Shown in pieces: positions 53,739 through 63,909 of a DNA stretch of 64,000 bases. The stretch covers positions 186,001-250,000 of the forward strand of contig NZ_JANFOJ010000003.1 in the NCBI RefSeq assembly GCF_024385605.1, read 5' to 3'. This DNA comes from Sporolactobacillus sp. STSJ-5 (GTDB lineage: Bacteria; Bacillota; Bacilli; Bacillales; Sporolactobacillaceae). Position numbers and translations under genes: made by a program. Position 1 is the stretch's first letter. Every line of letters begins with the position of its first letter. The notes beneath the pieces are model-generated. The model saw only the letters and a program-made list of their open reading frames with translations, had not been told where the DNA came from and did not search any database.

Positions 53739-56700
53739 CCCGAAAGAAAGAAAATGGACAGAGGCACAATGGCGTGCAATAACAGAACGTGGTCATGATT
53801 TGCTTGTCGCTGCAGCAGCAGGTTCCGGAAAAACCGCAGTTCTTGTTGAACGTATCATCCAAAAAATGACGGATTTGGATCAACGTGTGAATATCGATGA
53901 CTTGCTGATTGTTACCTTTACAAAAGCAGCGGCGTCTGAAATGCGCGAGCGTATTGGACAGGCAATCGAAAAGCGGTTGGTTGATGAGCCTGAAAATTTA
54001 TTCTTGCGGAGGCAGCAGGGGCTGCTTGGCAAAGCGTCAATCATGACTCTGCACGCCTTTTGCATGTCGGTCGTCAAGCAATACTATTATTTTCTTGATC
54101 TTGATCCAGGCTTCCGCCTGCTTGATGAAACGGAGGCAGCGCTGATGCGTGAGGAGGTCTTGGATGATCTTCTCGAAAAGTATTATGCAGCAGACGATCC
54201 GGAATTCTATCGTTTGGTGGATCGCTATTCAAGTGACCGAAGCGATGATGCATTGAATCATTTGCTTTTACGTATTTATGAATTTTCGATGAGTCATCCC
54301 TGGCCGGAGCATTGGCTGGATCAAATGGCTGAAGCCTATCGTGTGGACAGTGCAAGGGGACTGGATCAATTCGGATGGCTGTCTGATTTGAAGAAGGCAT
54401 TATGGCGCACGATTTCCGGAGCAGTCCATAGTCTTCAAGATGCGATACGGTTGTGCGGCGAACCGGGAGGTCCTGCGGCTTACGCGGAGACTTTGACTGA
54501 AGATTTGGCGGCACTGCAGCAAATTCTATCTAAGGTAGACTCAGATTGGGAGACGCTTCGTTCTGTGTGTCTGACCGTGTCATTTGGCAAGCTGAAGGCG
54601 ATTCGCGGTAAAGAGGTTGACGCAGCGCTCAAGGATCAAGTAAAGAAAATACGAGATAAGATTAAGACCACAGTTGCTGAGCTGCAGCAGCAATGGTTTT
54701 CGCGCTCTTCTGAAGAATGTCTGAACGATCTAAGTGATATGGCACCTTCTGTTGATCTGATCATTGAGCTTGTAAAGGCATTCACCAAGCAGTTTAAAAA
54801 GGAAAAAAGGCGCAAAGCCGTTCTCGATTTTTCCGATCTGGAGCATGAATGTCTCACTGTTTTGCGCGGCGAAGGGTCTTCGACGAATCACGAGGTGCCG
54901 TCTGTGGTTGCCGAACAGTTCCGCGCGCAATTCAATGAAGTAATGATTGACGAATATCAAGATACCAACCGTGTTCAGGAAACGATTATTCAATTAATTA
55001 CTAAAGACAGTACCCATGGAGGCAATCTCTTCATGGTTGGCGATGTAAAACAGAGTATCTATGGATTTCGATTAGCCGAACCAGGACTCTTTATTGAAAA
55101 ATATAAACTGTTTTCCGCGCCGGAAAGCGATGGACAAGTTATTGATCTGTCAAACAACTTCCGCAGCAGGCAGGAAATCGTCGACGGAGCGAATTTTCTT
55201 TTTCGACAAACCATGGACGAGGCGGTCGGCGGTGTGATTTATGATGCCGCAGCAGAATTGCGCTGCGGGGCGAGCTACCCTCAGGAGAGCCGTCCAATTG
55301 ATCTGGAAATGATTAATCGCGCTGGTGCTGAAGATGAAGATTCGGAGGGCGCAGACGATCTGGACTCCTCGGAACTTGAGGCGAGTGCGATCGGCGATCG
55401 AATTCAGGCGATGATCGGCGACGGAACATCCCCGTCCTACCAAGTCTTTGATCGTGATTTAGGACATATGCGTCAAATCCGCTATCGAGATATTGCGATT
55501 CTGCTGCGCTCTGCAAGCACATCCGCGGCAGTCATGAAAGATGTGCTCGGACGCCGCGCTATTCCCGCTTATGCAGAGTTATCCAGAGGCTATTTTGACA
55601 CGGTGGAAGTGTCGGTCATGCTCTCTGTTCTGCAAGTGATTGACAACCCGGAGCAGGATATACCGCTCGCGGCAGTTCTGCGTTCCCCGATCATCGGGTT
55701 AAACGCGGATGAATTGGCTGCCATCCGTATGTCTGATCGGGAATCAGGTTTTTATCATGCCTTAAAACGTTATACAGAAGACAATGAACAAGATTTAGCA
55801 CAACGATTGAGTTTATTTCTTGAAAAGGTTGAAGAGTGGCGTGATTTTTCTAAAAATCATTCGGTTGCTGAATTAATTTGGCAAATTTATCGCGATACCG
55901 GTTATTACGACTATGTCGGCGGATTGACTGGAGGCACGCAGCGCCAGGCAAATCTGAAAGCTTTCTACGATCGCGCGCGTCAATATGAAAAAACGACATT
56001 TCGCGGACTGTTTCGGTTTCTCAGATTTATTGAAAGAATGAGAGAAAACGGCGGCGATCTTGGGGAAGCACGTGCACTTAGTGAGCAGGAAGATGTTGTT
56101 CGCATTATGACCATCCATAAAAGCAAGGGATTGGAATTCCCTGTTGTTTTCGTTGCGGGTATGAATAAACGGTTCAACATGCGTGACACCGCTGAACCAG
56201 CACTTTTGCACAAAGATTTGGGATTCGGTACGAAATGGATTAATCCCGACATGCGTACCAGTGTTCCCACGCTGCCTTATTTGGCGATCAAAGAACGAAT
56301 GAAAGCGGATGCGACTGCTGAAGAATTACGTATTTTATATGTCGCGGTTACGCGGGCAAAAGAAAAACTGATTCTGATTGGAACCGTTAAAGACGCGAAA
56401 AAACAAATAGAGAAATTCAGACCTGTTCTGCAAACCAGGGAGTGGCTGCTTCCGGAAGATGCGCGTGCGTCTGCCGTAACCTTCTTTGATTGGATTCTCC
56501 CGGCAGTTGCGCGTCATCACGCAGCTGAAGCACTTCATGACTTGCTGGATGATCAGCCTGATAAGAGAGCAGTATCAATGGACCCCTCTTCATGGATCGT
56601 ACAGATTATTGCTGCTTCAGGACTTACTCAAGCAGAGGATCATCGTCAGGCCGTGAATCGGGAACGTCTGCAGAGACTTCATCAAGGTAAAGCTGTCGTT

Positions 56701-57474
56701 TCCCATTCCGGATTTCAGGATGAGGTCGCAAAGCGTCTCGAGTGGTCGTATCCCGATTTTGCGGCCACCACATCAATGGCGAAACAGACGGTTACGGAAA
56801 TTAAAGCACAGCAAGACTACTTCAGCGATGGGACCGATGATCGCCTGCTTAGCGACCCGGAACATTTTTCCTCGATCGGCAGAGACCGTCCACAATTCCT
56901 GCAGCAATCTGCACTCTCTGCAACTGAGCGAGGTACCGCACTTCACTTGTTTATGCAGCATCTAAATTTAAATAAAGTCGATGATCAGGAGCAGCTTCAG
57001 GAACAAGGCCGCGTGCTTGTAGAAAATGAAGTGATTACTGACGTGCAGGAGCAGAGTTTCGATTATGAAGCAGTATATCAATTTTTCCAGACACCGATCG
57101 GAGAAAAGATGCGAGCAGCGAGTAAAGTTGTCCGAGAATGTCCGTTCAGTCTTGCTTTATCGACAGATGATGTTTATCCAACATGGAAACGATCAAATCA
57201 TCAAGAATCGGTGCTCGTTCAAGGCGTTATTGATTGCATTATTGAAGATAAAGACGGATTAATTCTTTTGGATTATAAAACCGATCACCTTTCCGGTCGT
57301 TTTCCTGATCAGGAAACTGCTGCAGCTGAACTGAAACGTCGTTATGAAGTGCAGCTCGATCTGTACAGACAAGCCATTGAACAAATTTGGAAGCAGAAAG
57401 TAGCACTTGTCGGTCTTTATGCTTTTGATATTGGCTGCTTTATCGATCTGACAAGCGGGGGGAATCAGTCATGA
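53728..57474 (+). CDS. addA: AddA subunit of the AddAB helicase-nuclease
   Basis: AddA (1248 aa) is the UvrD-like motor and second nuclease of AddAB. The helicase has Walker A AAAGSGKT (29-36), FTKAAASEMRERI, the Walker B IDEYQDTN and VTRAKEKL; the C-terminal RecB-type nuclease shows LLDYKTD with GVIDCIIED before it. ATG at 53728 lies inside the end of addB after GAGGAG. Its end overlaps sbcD (ATGA), so the four repair genes form one coupled operon. Confidence 0.97.
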   Translation: MSTNPKERKWTEAQWRAITERGHDLLVAAAAGSGKTAVLVERIIQKMTDLDQRVNIDDLLIVTFTKAAASEMRERIGQAIEKRLVDEPENLFLRRQQGLLGKASIMTLHAFCMSVVKQYYYFLDLDPGFRLLDETEAALMREEVLDDLLEKYYAADDPEFYRLVDRYSSDRSDDALNHLLLRIYEFSMSHPWPEHWLDQMAEAYRVDSARGLDQFGWLSDLKKALWRTISGAVHSLQDAIRLCGEPGGPAAYAETLTEDLAALQQILSKVDSDWETLRSVCLTVSFGKLKAIRGKEVDAALKDQVKKIRDKIKTTVAELQQQWFSRSSEECLNDLSDMAPSVDLIIELVKAFTKQFKKEKRRKAVLDFSDLEHECLTVLRGEGSSTNHEVPSVVAEQFRAQFNEVMIDEYQDTNRVQETIIQLITKDSTHGGNLFMVGDVKQSIYGFRLAEPGLFIEKYKLFSAPESDGQVIDLSNNFRSRQEIVDGANFLFRQTMDEAVGGVIYDAAAELRCGASYPQESRPIDLEMINRAGAEDEDSEGADDLDSSELEASAIGDRIQAMIGDGTSPSYQVFDRDLGHMRQIRYRDIAILLRSASTSAAVMKDVLGRRAIPAYAELSRGYFDTVEVSVMLSVLQVIDNPEQDIPLAAVLRSPIIGLNADELAAIRMSDRESGFYHALKRYTEDNEQDLAQRLSLFLEKVEEWRDFSKNHSVAELIWQIYRDTGYYDYVGGLTGGTQRQANLKAFYDRARQYEKTTFRGLFRFLRFIERMRENGGDLGEARALSEQEDVVRIMTIHKSKGLEFPVVFVAGMNKRFNMRDTAEPALLHKDLGFGTKWINPDMRTSVPTLPYLAIKERMKADATAEELRILYVAVTRAKEKLILIGTVKDAKKQIEKFRPVLQTREWLLPEDARASAVTFFDWILPAVARHHAAEALHDLLDDQPDKRAVSMDPSSWIVQIIAASGLTQAEDHRQAVNRERLQRLHQGKAVVSHSGFQDEVAKRLEWSYPDFAATTSMAKQTVTEIKAQQDYFSDGTDDRLLSDPEHFSSIGRDRPQFLQQSALSATERGTALHLFMQHLNLNKVDDQEQLQEQGRVLVENEVITDVQEQSFDYEAVYQFFQTPIGEKMRAASKVVRECPFSLALSTDDVYPTWKRSNHQESVLVQGVIDCIIEDKDGLILLDYKTDHLSGRFPDQETAAAELKRRYEVQLDLYRQAIEQIWKQKVALVGLYAFDIGCFIDLTSGGNQS

Positions 57475-58676
57475 AACTTTTGCACACAGCCGACTGGCAT
57501 CTTGGGCGCAGTCTTGAGGGCCGCTCAAGAGCAGAGGAACAGGAGCAGGTTATGGATGAAATCTGCTGCATTGCGGACGAAGAAAATGTCGACGCGATTC
57601 TGATGGCGGGCGACGTCTTTGACACGGTTAATCCTCCTGCTGCTAGCGAAGCACTTTTTTACGAAACCGCGCAGCGCTTGTCACTCGGCGGAAAACGTCC
57701 TGTTCTGATCATTGCCGGTAATCATGACAGTCCGGAGCGGCTGGAGGCTTCCAGGCCACTCGCCGGAAGGCAGGGCATAACCATTGTCGGTCGGCCAGTG
57801 CTTAAGCCCCTGGTCATCCCGATCAAAAGGACAGACGAGACACTCGTGCTCGGGTGTGTTCCTTATCCTTCCGAATCCCGCTTAAATGAATGTCTCAGTG
57901 AAATCAATGATGAAGACATGATTAAGGCTGCATATAACGAACGTCTTGCTGCGCTTTTTCGTGAGCAGGCAAAGTCGTTTAATAAGGATGCAGTGAACAT
58001 TTTGATGACTCATCTTTTTGCAGCAGGAGGCAAAGAATCTGATTCTGAACGGCCGATTCAAGTAGGCGGTGCTTATACAGTCCATCCATCTGCTTTTCCT
58101 CGTTCTGCTCAATATGTTGCGCTCGGACATCTGCACCGACCGCAAAACTTATTGGACTCACCGGTTCCGGCAAGATATGCCGGATCGCCGCTTGCTTATA
58201 GTTTTTCAGAAGCCGGCAGGCCTAAATCAATTAGTATTCTTGAGGGTATGCCTGGTGCACCGCTTGCATTAAGAGAGATTGAACTTAAATCGGGTCGTCC
58301 GCTGACTCGATGGCATGCGGAGAATGGCTTAAATGAAGTGCATCAGTGGATTGATGAAGCACGTGATCCTGAAGCATGGATTGATTTGGAAATCCGGCTG
58401 GATGAAGCCATGAGCATGCATGACATTCAAGCACTACGTAAAGCACGTCCGCGGATCGTCACCATAAGACCGATATACAACAGTGTTGAAGAAGACAAAG
58501 AACGTTCTGAACGTTCTAATCTGCCTATTGATGAACTTTTTGTTCGATTTTATAAAAAGCAGACAGATGGCGCTGAGCCTGGTACCGATCTTATTCGTCT
58601 ATTCATGCAGCTGATTGACGAGGATGAAGCCGCGCGTGAAGTTGCGGCGGGGAGGGTTCCGAATGAAACCGATTGA
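57471..58676 (+). CDS. sbcD: Exonuclease subunit SbcD (Mre11-type)
   Basis: SbcD is the nuclease of SbcCD, which opens hairpins and trims protein-blocked DNA ends. The 401-aa protein has phosphodiesterase motifs HTADWHLGR (5-13), AGDVFDTVN, IAGNHDSPERL and ALGHLHRPQ, which bind the two Mn2+ ions. Its ATG overlaps the addA stop (ATGA), and it overlaps sbcC by 14 bases. In B. subtilis addBA is likewise followed by sbcD and sbcC. Confidence 0.96.
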   Translation: MKLLHTADWHLGRSLEGRSRAEEQEQVMDEICCIADEENVDAILMAGDVFDTVNPPAASEALFYETAQRLSLGGKRPVLIIAGNHDSPERLEASRPLAGRQGITIVGRPVLKPLVIPIKRTDETLVLGCVPYPSESRLNECLSEINDEDMIKAAYNERLAALFREQAKSFNKDAVNILMTHLFAAGGKESDSERPIQVGGAYTVHPSAFPRSAQYVALGHLHRPQNLLDSPVPARYAGSPLAYSFSEAGRPKSISILEGMPGAPLALREIELKSGRPLTRWHAENGLNEVHQWIDEARDPEAWIDLEIRLDEAMSMHDIQALRKARPRIVTIRPIYNSVEEDKERSERSNLPIDELFVRFYKKQTDGAEPGTDLIRLFMQLIDEDEAAREVAAGRVPNETD

Positions 58677-61600
58677 ATTGACCTTAAACGGATTGAATAG
58701 TTTTCGTGAGGAACAGCATATTGACTTTGAAGCGTTGTGTGCGGACGGATTATTCGGCATTTTCGGTCCGACAGGAAGCGGAAAATCGACGATTTTGGAT
58801 GGAATTACGCTCGCACTTTATGGAACGGTGGAGCGTGCGGCAAATAACACATCCGGGATCTTAAATCAGCTTGAAGAACAGATGTCGGTTGGTTTCACCT
58901 TTGAACTTTCCGGAGATAAAACGGAACGATACCGCGCGGAACGCAGCTATAAGCGCACAAAGGACGGCGGTTTGCGTCTGGCAAGCTGCCGTTTGCTGAA
59001 GCTTGACGCCGTCAATGAGGTGATTGCTGATAAAGAACGTGATTTGACGCGTTCCGTACAAGAGATTCTTGGATTGACACATGATGATTTTACAAGGGCG
59101 GTTGTGCTGCCTCAAGGTAAATTCGCTGAATTTTTGACACTCAAAGGTAATGATCGTCGCAAGATGCTCCAACGGCTCTTTCATCTTGAAAAATATGGTG
59201 ATGAATTATCTGCACGTCTGAAACGAGCATTCGACGAACGGAAACAGCAGCTCCAGATTATTGTTGAGAAGCAGGCAATGCTTGGTGATGCATCTATAGA
59301 GGCGGTCAACGCGGCAATCAAACGATGCACAGAGATTGAGCATGAACTCACTTTATCGCGGACTAAGCTTGAGCACGTGGAAGCTGAGAAGCAATTATTT
59401 GAGCAGATCTACAGCATGATTGAAGACAAGGAAGCAAAGACTCAGGTACTTCAGGAGTTGATCCGGGAAAAGGACAACTATGAAACAATAAGGATCAAGC
59501 TTGATCGTAATGAGGCAGCGGATAAGTTGATGCCTTACCTAGAGGCGTTGAGCGATACAGAGTTGGAAGCGACAAAGGCAAAAAATGAACACGTGGAAGC
59601 ACGACGCCGATTTGATCTTGAAAAGGCACAGCTTGAAGCGGTAAAAAAGAAACGTGAAGGCATAAAGAAAAATTTGGATGAGCAAATGCCGAAGCTTGAT
59701 GAGAGTAAACAAAAATTTCTCCAAGGCGCATCGATTCAAAATCAGCTTAAGAGTGAATTGAACGCTTTGCAAGAGCTCCAAACAGAAAAAAAATCGCTCG
59801 AGCAAAAACGAGGCAAGGCGCGAACAGCACTAGAGCAAGAGCAGAAGCACTTTAATGAAATGAAGGCGAGCCTGGATAAGAAAGAGCGTGAACTGACGGC
59901 ACTGGAAGTGCCAAGCGACAGACGAACGCTCATTCAACAAGCTCTGCAAGAAAAAAAAGAGATCGATACTCTAGATGTTTATCTTAGCGAGAAACGCGGT
60001 GAATGGATTCAACTGCGCGACACACTTGAAAAATGCGAACAGGAAATCAAGCATCTTGAAAGTGAGCAGGAGCAGATTAATAAAAAAGATTCATCGCTTT
60101 TCAATCAAAATCAGGAAATTTATAACCGCGCTGTTAATACAAGCAGGCTCATTCGATCTGCGCAGACATTTGTTGACATGCAAAACAAAGGAATTGAGCA
60201 AGAACGCGACCGGATCAATCGCCATAATCTGTCGTTGCAATTGGTTGCTGCACTGCGTGACGGCGAGCCGTGCCCGGTATGCGGCGCGCTTCACCATCCA
60301 ACTCCGGTGGCAGGAGATGAAATGCTTTCAGAGACTGAAATTGATGCAAAGAGAACTTTTTATCAGAAAACAACTGAATTCTTAATGAATCAACTTCAGG
60401 AAACCAGAATCTGCACAGCACAATTAGAGCAGCAGGCGAAAGCCTTTCCCGCTTCTGTGCAGGCAGCATCACCGTCTAGTCGAGAAAATCATGACATGGA
60501 TCAATCAGTTGATTTCGCAGAATGGGAGCGTTCCGGTATAAAGGATCTGCTCAATCGAATCACGCTCGCGATTAAAGAGGAGAAACAGGATCAGCTGCAG
60601 GTTGCGGATCAATTGGCGACGCAGCTGGACCGAGCGCGTACTATCGAATCACAACACTCGACATGTGATGCTCGATCTGCCATGTACATAGAAAAGATGT
60701 CGTCCCTTAAAGACCAAGCAATCGAAAGAAAACGGGAACGTGATCTGCGGTTAAATGAATGGAATACCCGCTTTTCTTCATTCAAAAAAGTACAGGAAGA
60801 GGCTAACGCGATCCGTGAATCTGATCAAAAGGCGGAGCACTTGCGCTTGGAGGTACAGCGGATGAAAAAAGACCTTGGCCAACTTGAACAAAAAGCTGGT
60901 CAAGATCAGGAGGCCTTAGGCAGCCTTGACGAGCAATGGAGCGAAGGGGTCGGCAGACAGGAAGCGGCAGAGAGATCGTTGCTTCAGTGGCGCGACCAAT
61001 TACACGCGCTGGAATTAAGCGAAGATATGGCACTGAAACAATTGGCACTCGATGTTGAGCAGGAAATGGTCCGATTGAAACAAGAAATGGAATCTGCCGA
61101 ACGCATTACTCAAGCCGCAATAGACACGTATCACCGTGTTGATAAGGACTGTACAAATGCTTCTGCACGAGAGGAACGGGCGGAAAAGACATATCAATCA
61201 GCAAGTGCAAAATGGGAGGAACGGCTCGCTGCTTCCCAATTTGAAAAGCGTGATCAAGTACAAAAGGCTCACTTAAGCGATGACGTGCGGGTCAAGCTTT
61301 CTGAAAATCTGATAAGCTATGAAGAAAAGACAACAAAGCTTTCTTCTGAAATTCAGTCAATCTCTGAAAAACTCGGTGATCAATCGGTTTCTAAAAATCA
61401 ACTGGATGAATTGCGACAGCAGTGGATGGAACTGAAGGAGAAGGTGCAGTCACTGATAGAACGCGTTGGCGCCGCTTCAAAAGAACGAGAAAATCTAGAG
61501 AAAGATCATAAATTGTTCCTTAAGCTGGAATCGGAACGAAAGAAAAATCAGAAGGCTTCCGATCAGTATGAAAAATTGCAACGCGTTTTTCGCGGCAATG

Positions 61601-62067
61601 CATTTGTAGAATTCGTTGCGGAAGAGCAGCTTCAACAGGTTTGCGCCGCCGCATCGAAACGGCTTGGTGAACTGACGCATGACCGCTATGTGCTTGAAGT
61701 AGATAAGGATGGCGGCTTTGTTATTCGAGACAATGGAAACGGCGGTGTTTATCGCCCGGTTTCGTCTTTATCAGGAGGAGAAACGTTTTTAACCTCGCTT
61801 GCTCTGGCTTTGTCTCTTTCAGAACAGATCCAGCTCCGGGGCAATGTTCCGCTTCAATTCTTTTTTCTCGATGAGGGATTTGGTTCGCTCGACCCCGAGC
61901 TTCTTGATACAGTGGTTACCGCACTCGAAAAGCTGCATATGCGGCGTTTAGCAATCGGTGTCATCAGTCACGTGCCTGAGATGCGTGAGCGACTGCCGCG
62001 ACGATTAATTGTTTCGCCTGCGGTCCCATCGGGCAGAGGAAGCCGCGTGCACATGGAAATGCTCTGA
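58663..62067 (+). CDS. sbcC: SMC-like ATPase subunit SbcC (Rad50-type)
   Basis: SbcC (1134 aa) is the SMC-type partner of SbcD. The N-terminal lobe has Walker A GPTGSGKST (35-43); two long coiled-coil arms (about 180-530 and 620-950) flank the zinc hook CPVC (537-540), followed by ALHHP. The C-terminal lobe has signature LSGGETFL and Walker B FFLDEGFGSLD. ATG at 58663 follows GGGGAGG by about 7 bases; the longer in-frame start at 58615 lies inside sbcD without SD. A strong terminator follows. Confidence 0.96.
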   Translation: MKPIELTLNGLNSFREEQHIDFEALCADGLFGIFGPTGSGKSTILDGITLALYGTVERAANNTSGILNQLEEQMSVGFTFELSGDKTERYRAERSYKRTKDGGLRLASCRLLKLDAVNEVIADKERDLTRSVQEILGLTHDDFTRAVVLPQGKFAEFLTLKGNDRRKMLQRLFHLEKYGDELSARLKRAFDERKQQLQIIVEKQAMLGDASIEAVNAAIKRCTEIEHELTLSRTKLEHVEAEKQLFEQIYSMIEDKEAKTQVLQELIREKDNYETIRIKLDRNEAADKLMPYLEALSDTELEATKAKNEHVEARRRFDLEKAQLEAVKKKREGIKKNLDEQMPKLDESKQKFLQGASIQNQLKSELNALQELQTEKKSLEQKRGKARTALEQEQKHFNEMKASLDKKERELTALEVPSDRRTLIQQALQEKKEIDTLDVYLSEKRGEWIQLRDTLEKCEQEIKHLESEQEQINKKDSSLFNQNQEIYNRAVNTSRLIRSAQTFVDMQNKGIEQERDRINRHNLSLQLVAALRDGEPCPVCGALHHPTPVAGDEMLSETEIDAKRTFYQKTTEFLMNQLQETRICTAQLEQQAKAFPASVQAASPSSRENHDMDQSVDFAEWERSGIKDLLNRITLAIKEEKQDQLQVADQLATQLDRARTIESQHSTCDARSAMYIEKMSSLKDQAIERKRERDLRLNEWNTRFSSFKKVQEEANAIRESDQKAEHLRLEVQRMKKDLGQLEQKAGQDQEALGSLDEQWSEGVGRQEAAERSLLQWRDQLHALELSEDMALKQLALDVEQEMVRLKQEMESAERITQAAIDTYHRVDKDCTNASAREERAEKTYQSASAKWEERLAASQFEKRDQVQKAHLSDDVRVKLSENLISYEEKTTKLSSEIQSISEKLGDQSVSKNQLDELRQQWMELKEKVQSLIERVGAASKERENLEKDHKLFLKLESERKKNQKASDQYEKLQRVFRGNAFVEFVAEEQLQQVCAAASKRLGELTHDRYVLEVDKDGGFVIRDNGNGGVYRPVSSLSGGETFLTSLALALSLSEQIQLRGNVPLQFFFLDEGFGSLDPELLDTVVTALEKLHMRRLAIGVISHVPEMRERLPRRLIVSPAVPSGRGSRVHMEML

Positions 62068-62105
62068 AATCTAAATAAAGTGTTTTGATCAATTAAAGCC
62101 GGAAA

Positions 62106-62149
62106 AAGGCGGTTCAGCATTCATTAATTGAATGCTGAACCGCCTTTTT
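62106..62149 (+). terminator. Intrinsic terminator of the addBA-sbcDC operon
   Basis: AAGGCGGTTCAGCATTCA (62106-62123) pairs with TGAATGCTGAACCGCCTT (62129-62146) and TTTTT follows. Confidence 0.95.
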
Positions 62150-62218
62150 AACGATTAATGCAGCAGACCTGTATTCGCAATCATACGCAACACTGCCCAA
62201 ATAAGATATTCATTTTAC

Positions 62219-62839
62219 TCAAAGCTGTTTGTAGTAGAAAATGGCGAGTTGGGTGCGGTCGCGCAGCGCCAACTTTTCAAGGATTGTGCTGATATAATTG
62301 CGTACCGTACCCTCACTGAGAAAAAGGTTTTGCGCGATTTCACGGTTGGATTTGCCGTTTGCTACTTGTTTAATGATGGAAAGTTCACGTTCGCTCAGTT
62401 TAAACCGGCTGAAGTTTGGCTGTTCTTTTTGTTTCATCAATGAGGGGATTTTACTGACGATGGCATCGCCGAATACACGCTGACCACTGAAAACAGCCTT
62501 CAGAGCCGGAACGATACTCTCAAAATTCTGCTTCAAAATATAGCCTTTGGCACCTATACGAAGAGCTTCGACAATGTAATCGTCATCCGAAAAAGTGGTC
62601 AAAAAAAGAATTTTTGCTTCAGAATTTTCTCCAAGCAAGATCTTGGTCGCTTCAATCCCTGTCATTCCGTCCATCCGGATATCCATGAGTAAAATGTCGG
62701 GGTTAAGTTCGTTATAAAGGGCAACGGCTTCCGCTCCGGAGTTGCCGATTCCGGAGACATGAACCGTAGAATCCGCCTCGAGAATCGTTTTGAGCGATGA
62801 GGAGACAAGCCGATCATCATCGACAATCAGTACATTCAT
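62219..62839 (-). CDS. NarL/LuxR-type response regulator
   Basis: The 206-aa protein has a receiver domain (1-115) with acidic pocket residues D7/D8/D9 and phospho-acceptor D53 (LLMDIRMDG), and a C-terminal LuxR HTH (about 145-205: LSERELSIIKQVANGKSNREIA, then SEGTVRNYISTI). It is of the LiaR/DesR/YdfI group. Its ATG overlaps the stop of the upstream histidine kinase (ATGA), so they form one two-component unit. Target genes are not in the window. Confidence 0.94.
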   Translation of the reverse strand: MNVLIVDDDRLVSSSLKTILEADSTVHVSGIGNSGAEAVALYNELNPDILLMDIRMDGMTGIEATKILLGENSEAKILFLTTFSDDDYIVEALRIGAKGYILKQNFESIVPALKAVFSGQRVFGDAIVSKIPSLMKQKEQPNFSRFKLSERELSIIKQVANGKSNREIAQNLFLSEGTVRNYISTILEKLALRDRTQLAIFYYKQL

Positions 62840-63909
62840 GATCCTTCTTCCTCCTTAGGAATCGATATGAAGAGTTCAAATCCGTTCTTTGTTTCGATAT
62901 TGAGAAGACCGTTAAAGGCTTCGGCACGATCGCTTATATTCTTTAAACCGATTCCGTTATTCGGATCATAGTTTCGCACCCGCCCGTTATCGGAAATGAT
63001 CAATTGATAAAATGCAGGATGTTCGCGGAGCGTAATTGCCGCACGTGTGGCAGCAGAATGCCGGACGATGTTGGATAAGCCCTCTTTTACGATCGAGATC
63101 AACGCATAGGTTAACTTGCTTCCCGGCGTGTTTTGGACAGAATAATCGAAGGCTAGCGGACAAAAGGTGAATTTATGATTCAGATCAACGAGCTGAGTAC
63201 GCAGATCAATGGACTCGTCATGGAGGTCGTGAACGCTTGCTCTGATGCTCGTCATCGCTTCTGAAAGGGTATCCTTCAGAGTGGAGAGTGCTTCTTTCGT
63301 TTGCGGATCCTGCTTCACAGCGAGAAAAGCGCCAATTTGCAGCAGTGCACGCGACAGCAGATGTCCCACGCTGTCATGGATTTCACGCGCAATTCGGTTG
63401 CGTTCGCCAAGCGTTGCCATTGTTAATTCGGTATCCTGTTTCTTCAGCAAATCCTGATTTTGTTTCTTTAAACGCAAAGACATTTCTTTTGTCGTATCAC
63501 GCAGATTATAATAACGTTCTGCAAGTTGGTTAAATGCAATCGTTCTGTATTTTAATAGAGCGGAAAAAACAAAAAGTGCGCAGAGTGCTGTATCCGCAGC
63601 CAAAGGAGCATTCGGGAAAAAGAGTGTTAAAGGCAGCAGCGCTAGCAAGCAAAACCATTGTTTCTTTGAAAAAAGCAGATCATAGCAGACTAATGGCAGA
63701 AAAACACAAGCCCACGGCAAGAGCAGTGCGATGAACAAAAAGAATGCAGTCAGAATGATTTGCCAACGACTCTGATCAAAATAGCTGAGCAGACAGGTGA
63801 AAATGACAGCAAGCAGAATCGGGACAACATCACTATCGAACGTCCGGCCGAACAGGTATACGGCAAGACAGCAAACAAGAAGGATTAATTTATCAATAAT
63901 ATGATTCAT
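62836..63909 (-). CDS. Sensor histidine kinase (HisKA_3 family)
   Basis: The 357-aa kinase has an N-terminal membrane region (about 7-122) with five or six short hydrophobic stretches and little extracytoplasmic domain, suggesting membrane sensing. The DHp phospho-accepting His is H178 in AREIHDSVGHLL, followed by the HATPase region with SIVKEGLSNIVRHS and NGIGLKNISDRAEAF. The ATG at 63909 is the tentative start; a GTG two codons upstream is possible, and no strong SD is seen. No ABC transporter lies downstream; the region upstream is outside the window. Confidence 0.9.
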   Translation of the reverse strand: MNHIIDKLILLVCCLAVYLFGRTFDSDVVPILLAVIFTCLLSYFDQSRWQIILTAFFLFIALLLPWACVFLPLVCYDLLFSKKQWFCLLALLPLTLFFPNAPLAADTALCALFVFSALLKYRTIAFNQLAERYYNLRDTTKEMSLRLKKQNQDLLKKQDTELTMATLGERNRIAREIHDSVGHLLSRALLQIGAFLAVKQDPQTKEALSTLKDTLSEAMTSIRASVHDLHDESIDLRTQLVDLNHKFTFCPLAFDYSVQNTPGSKLTYALISIVKEGLSNIVRHSAATRAAITLREHPAFYQLIISDNGRVRNYDPNNGIGLKNISDRAEAFNGLLNIETKNGFELFISIPKEEEGS

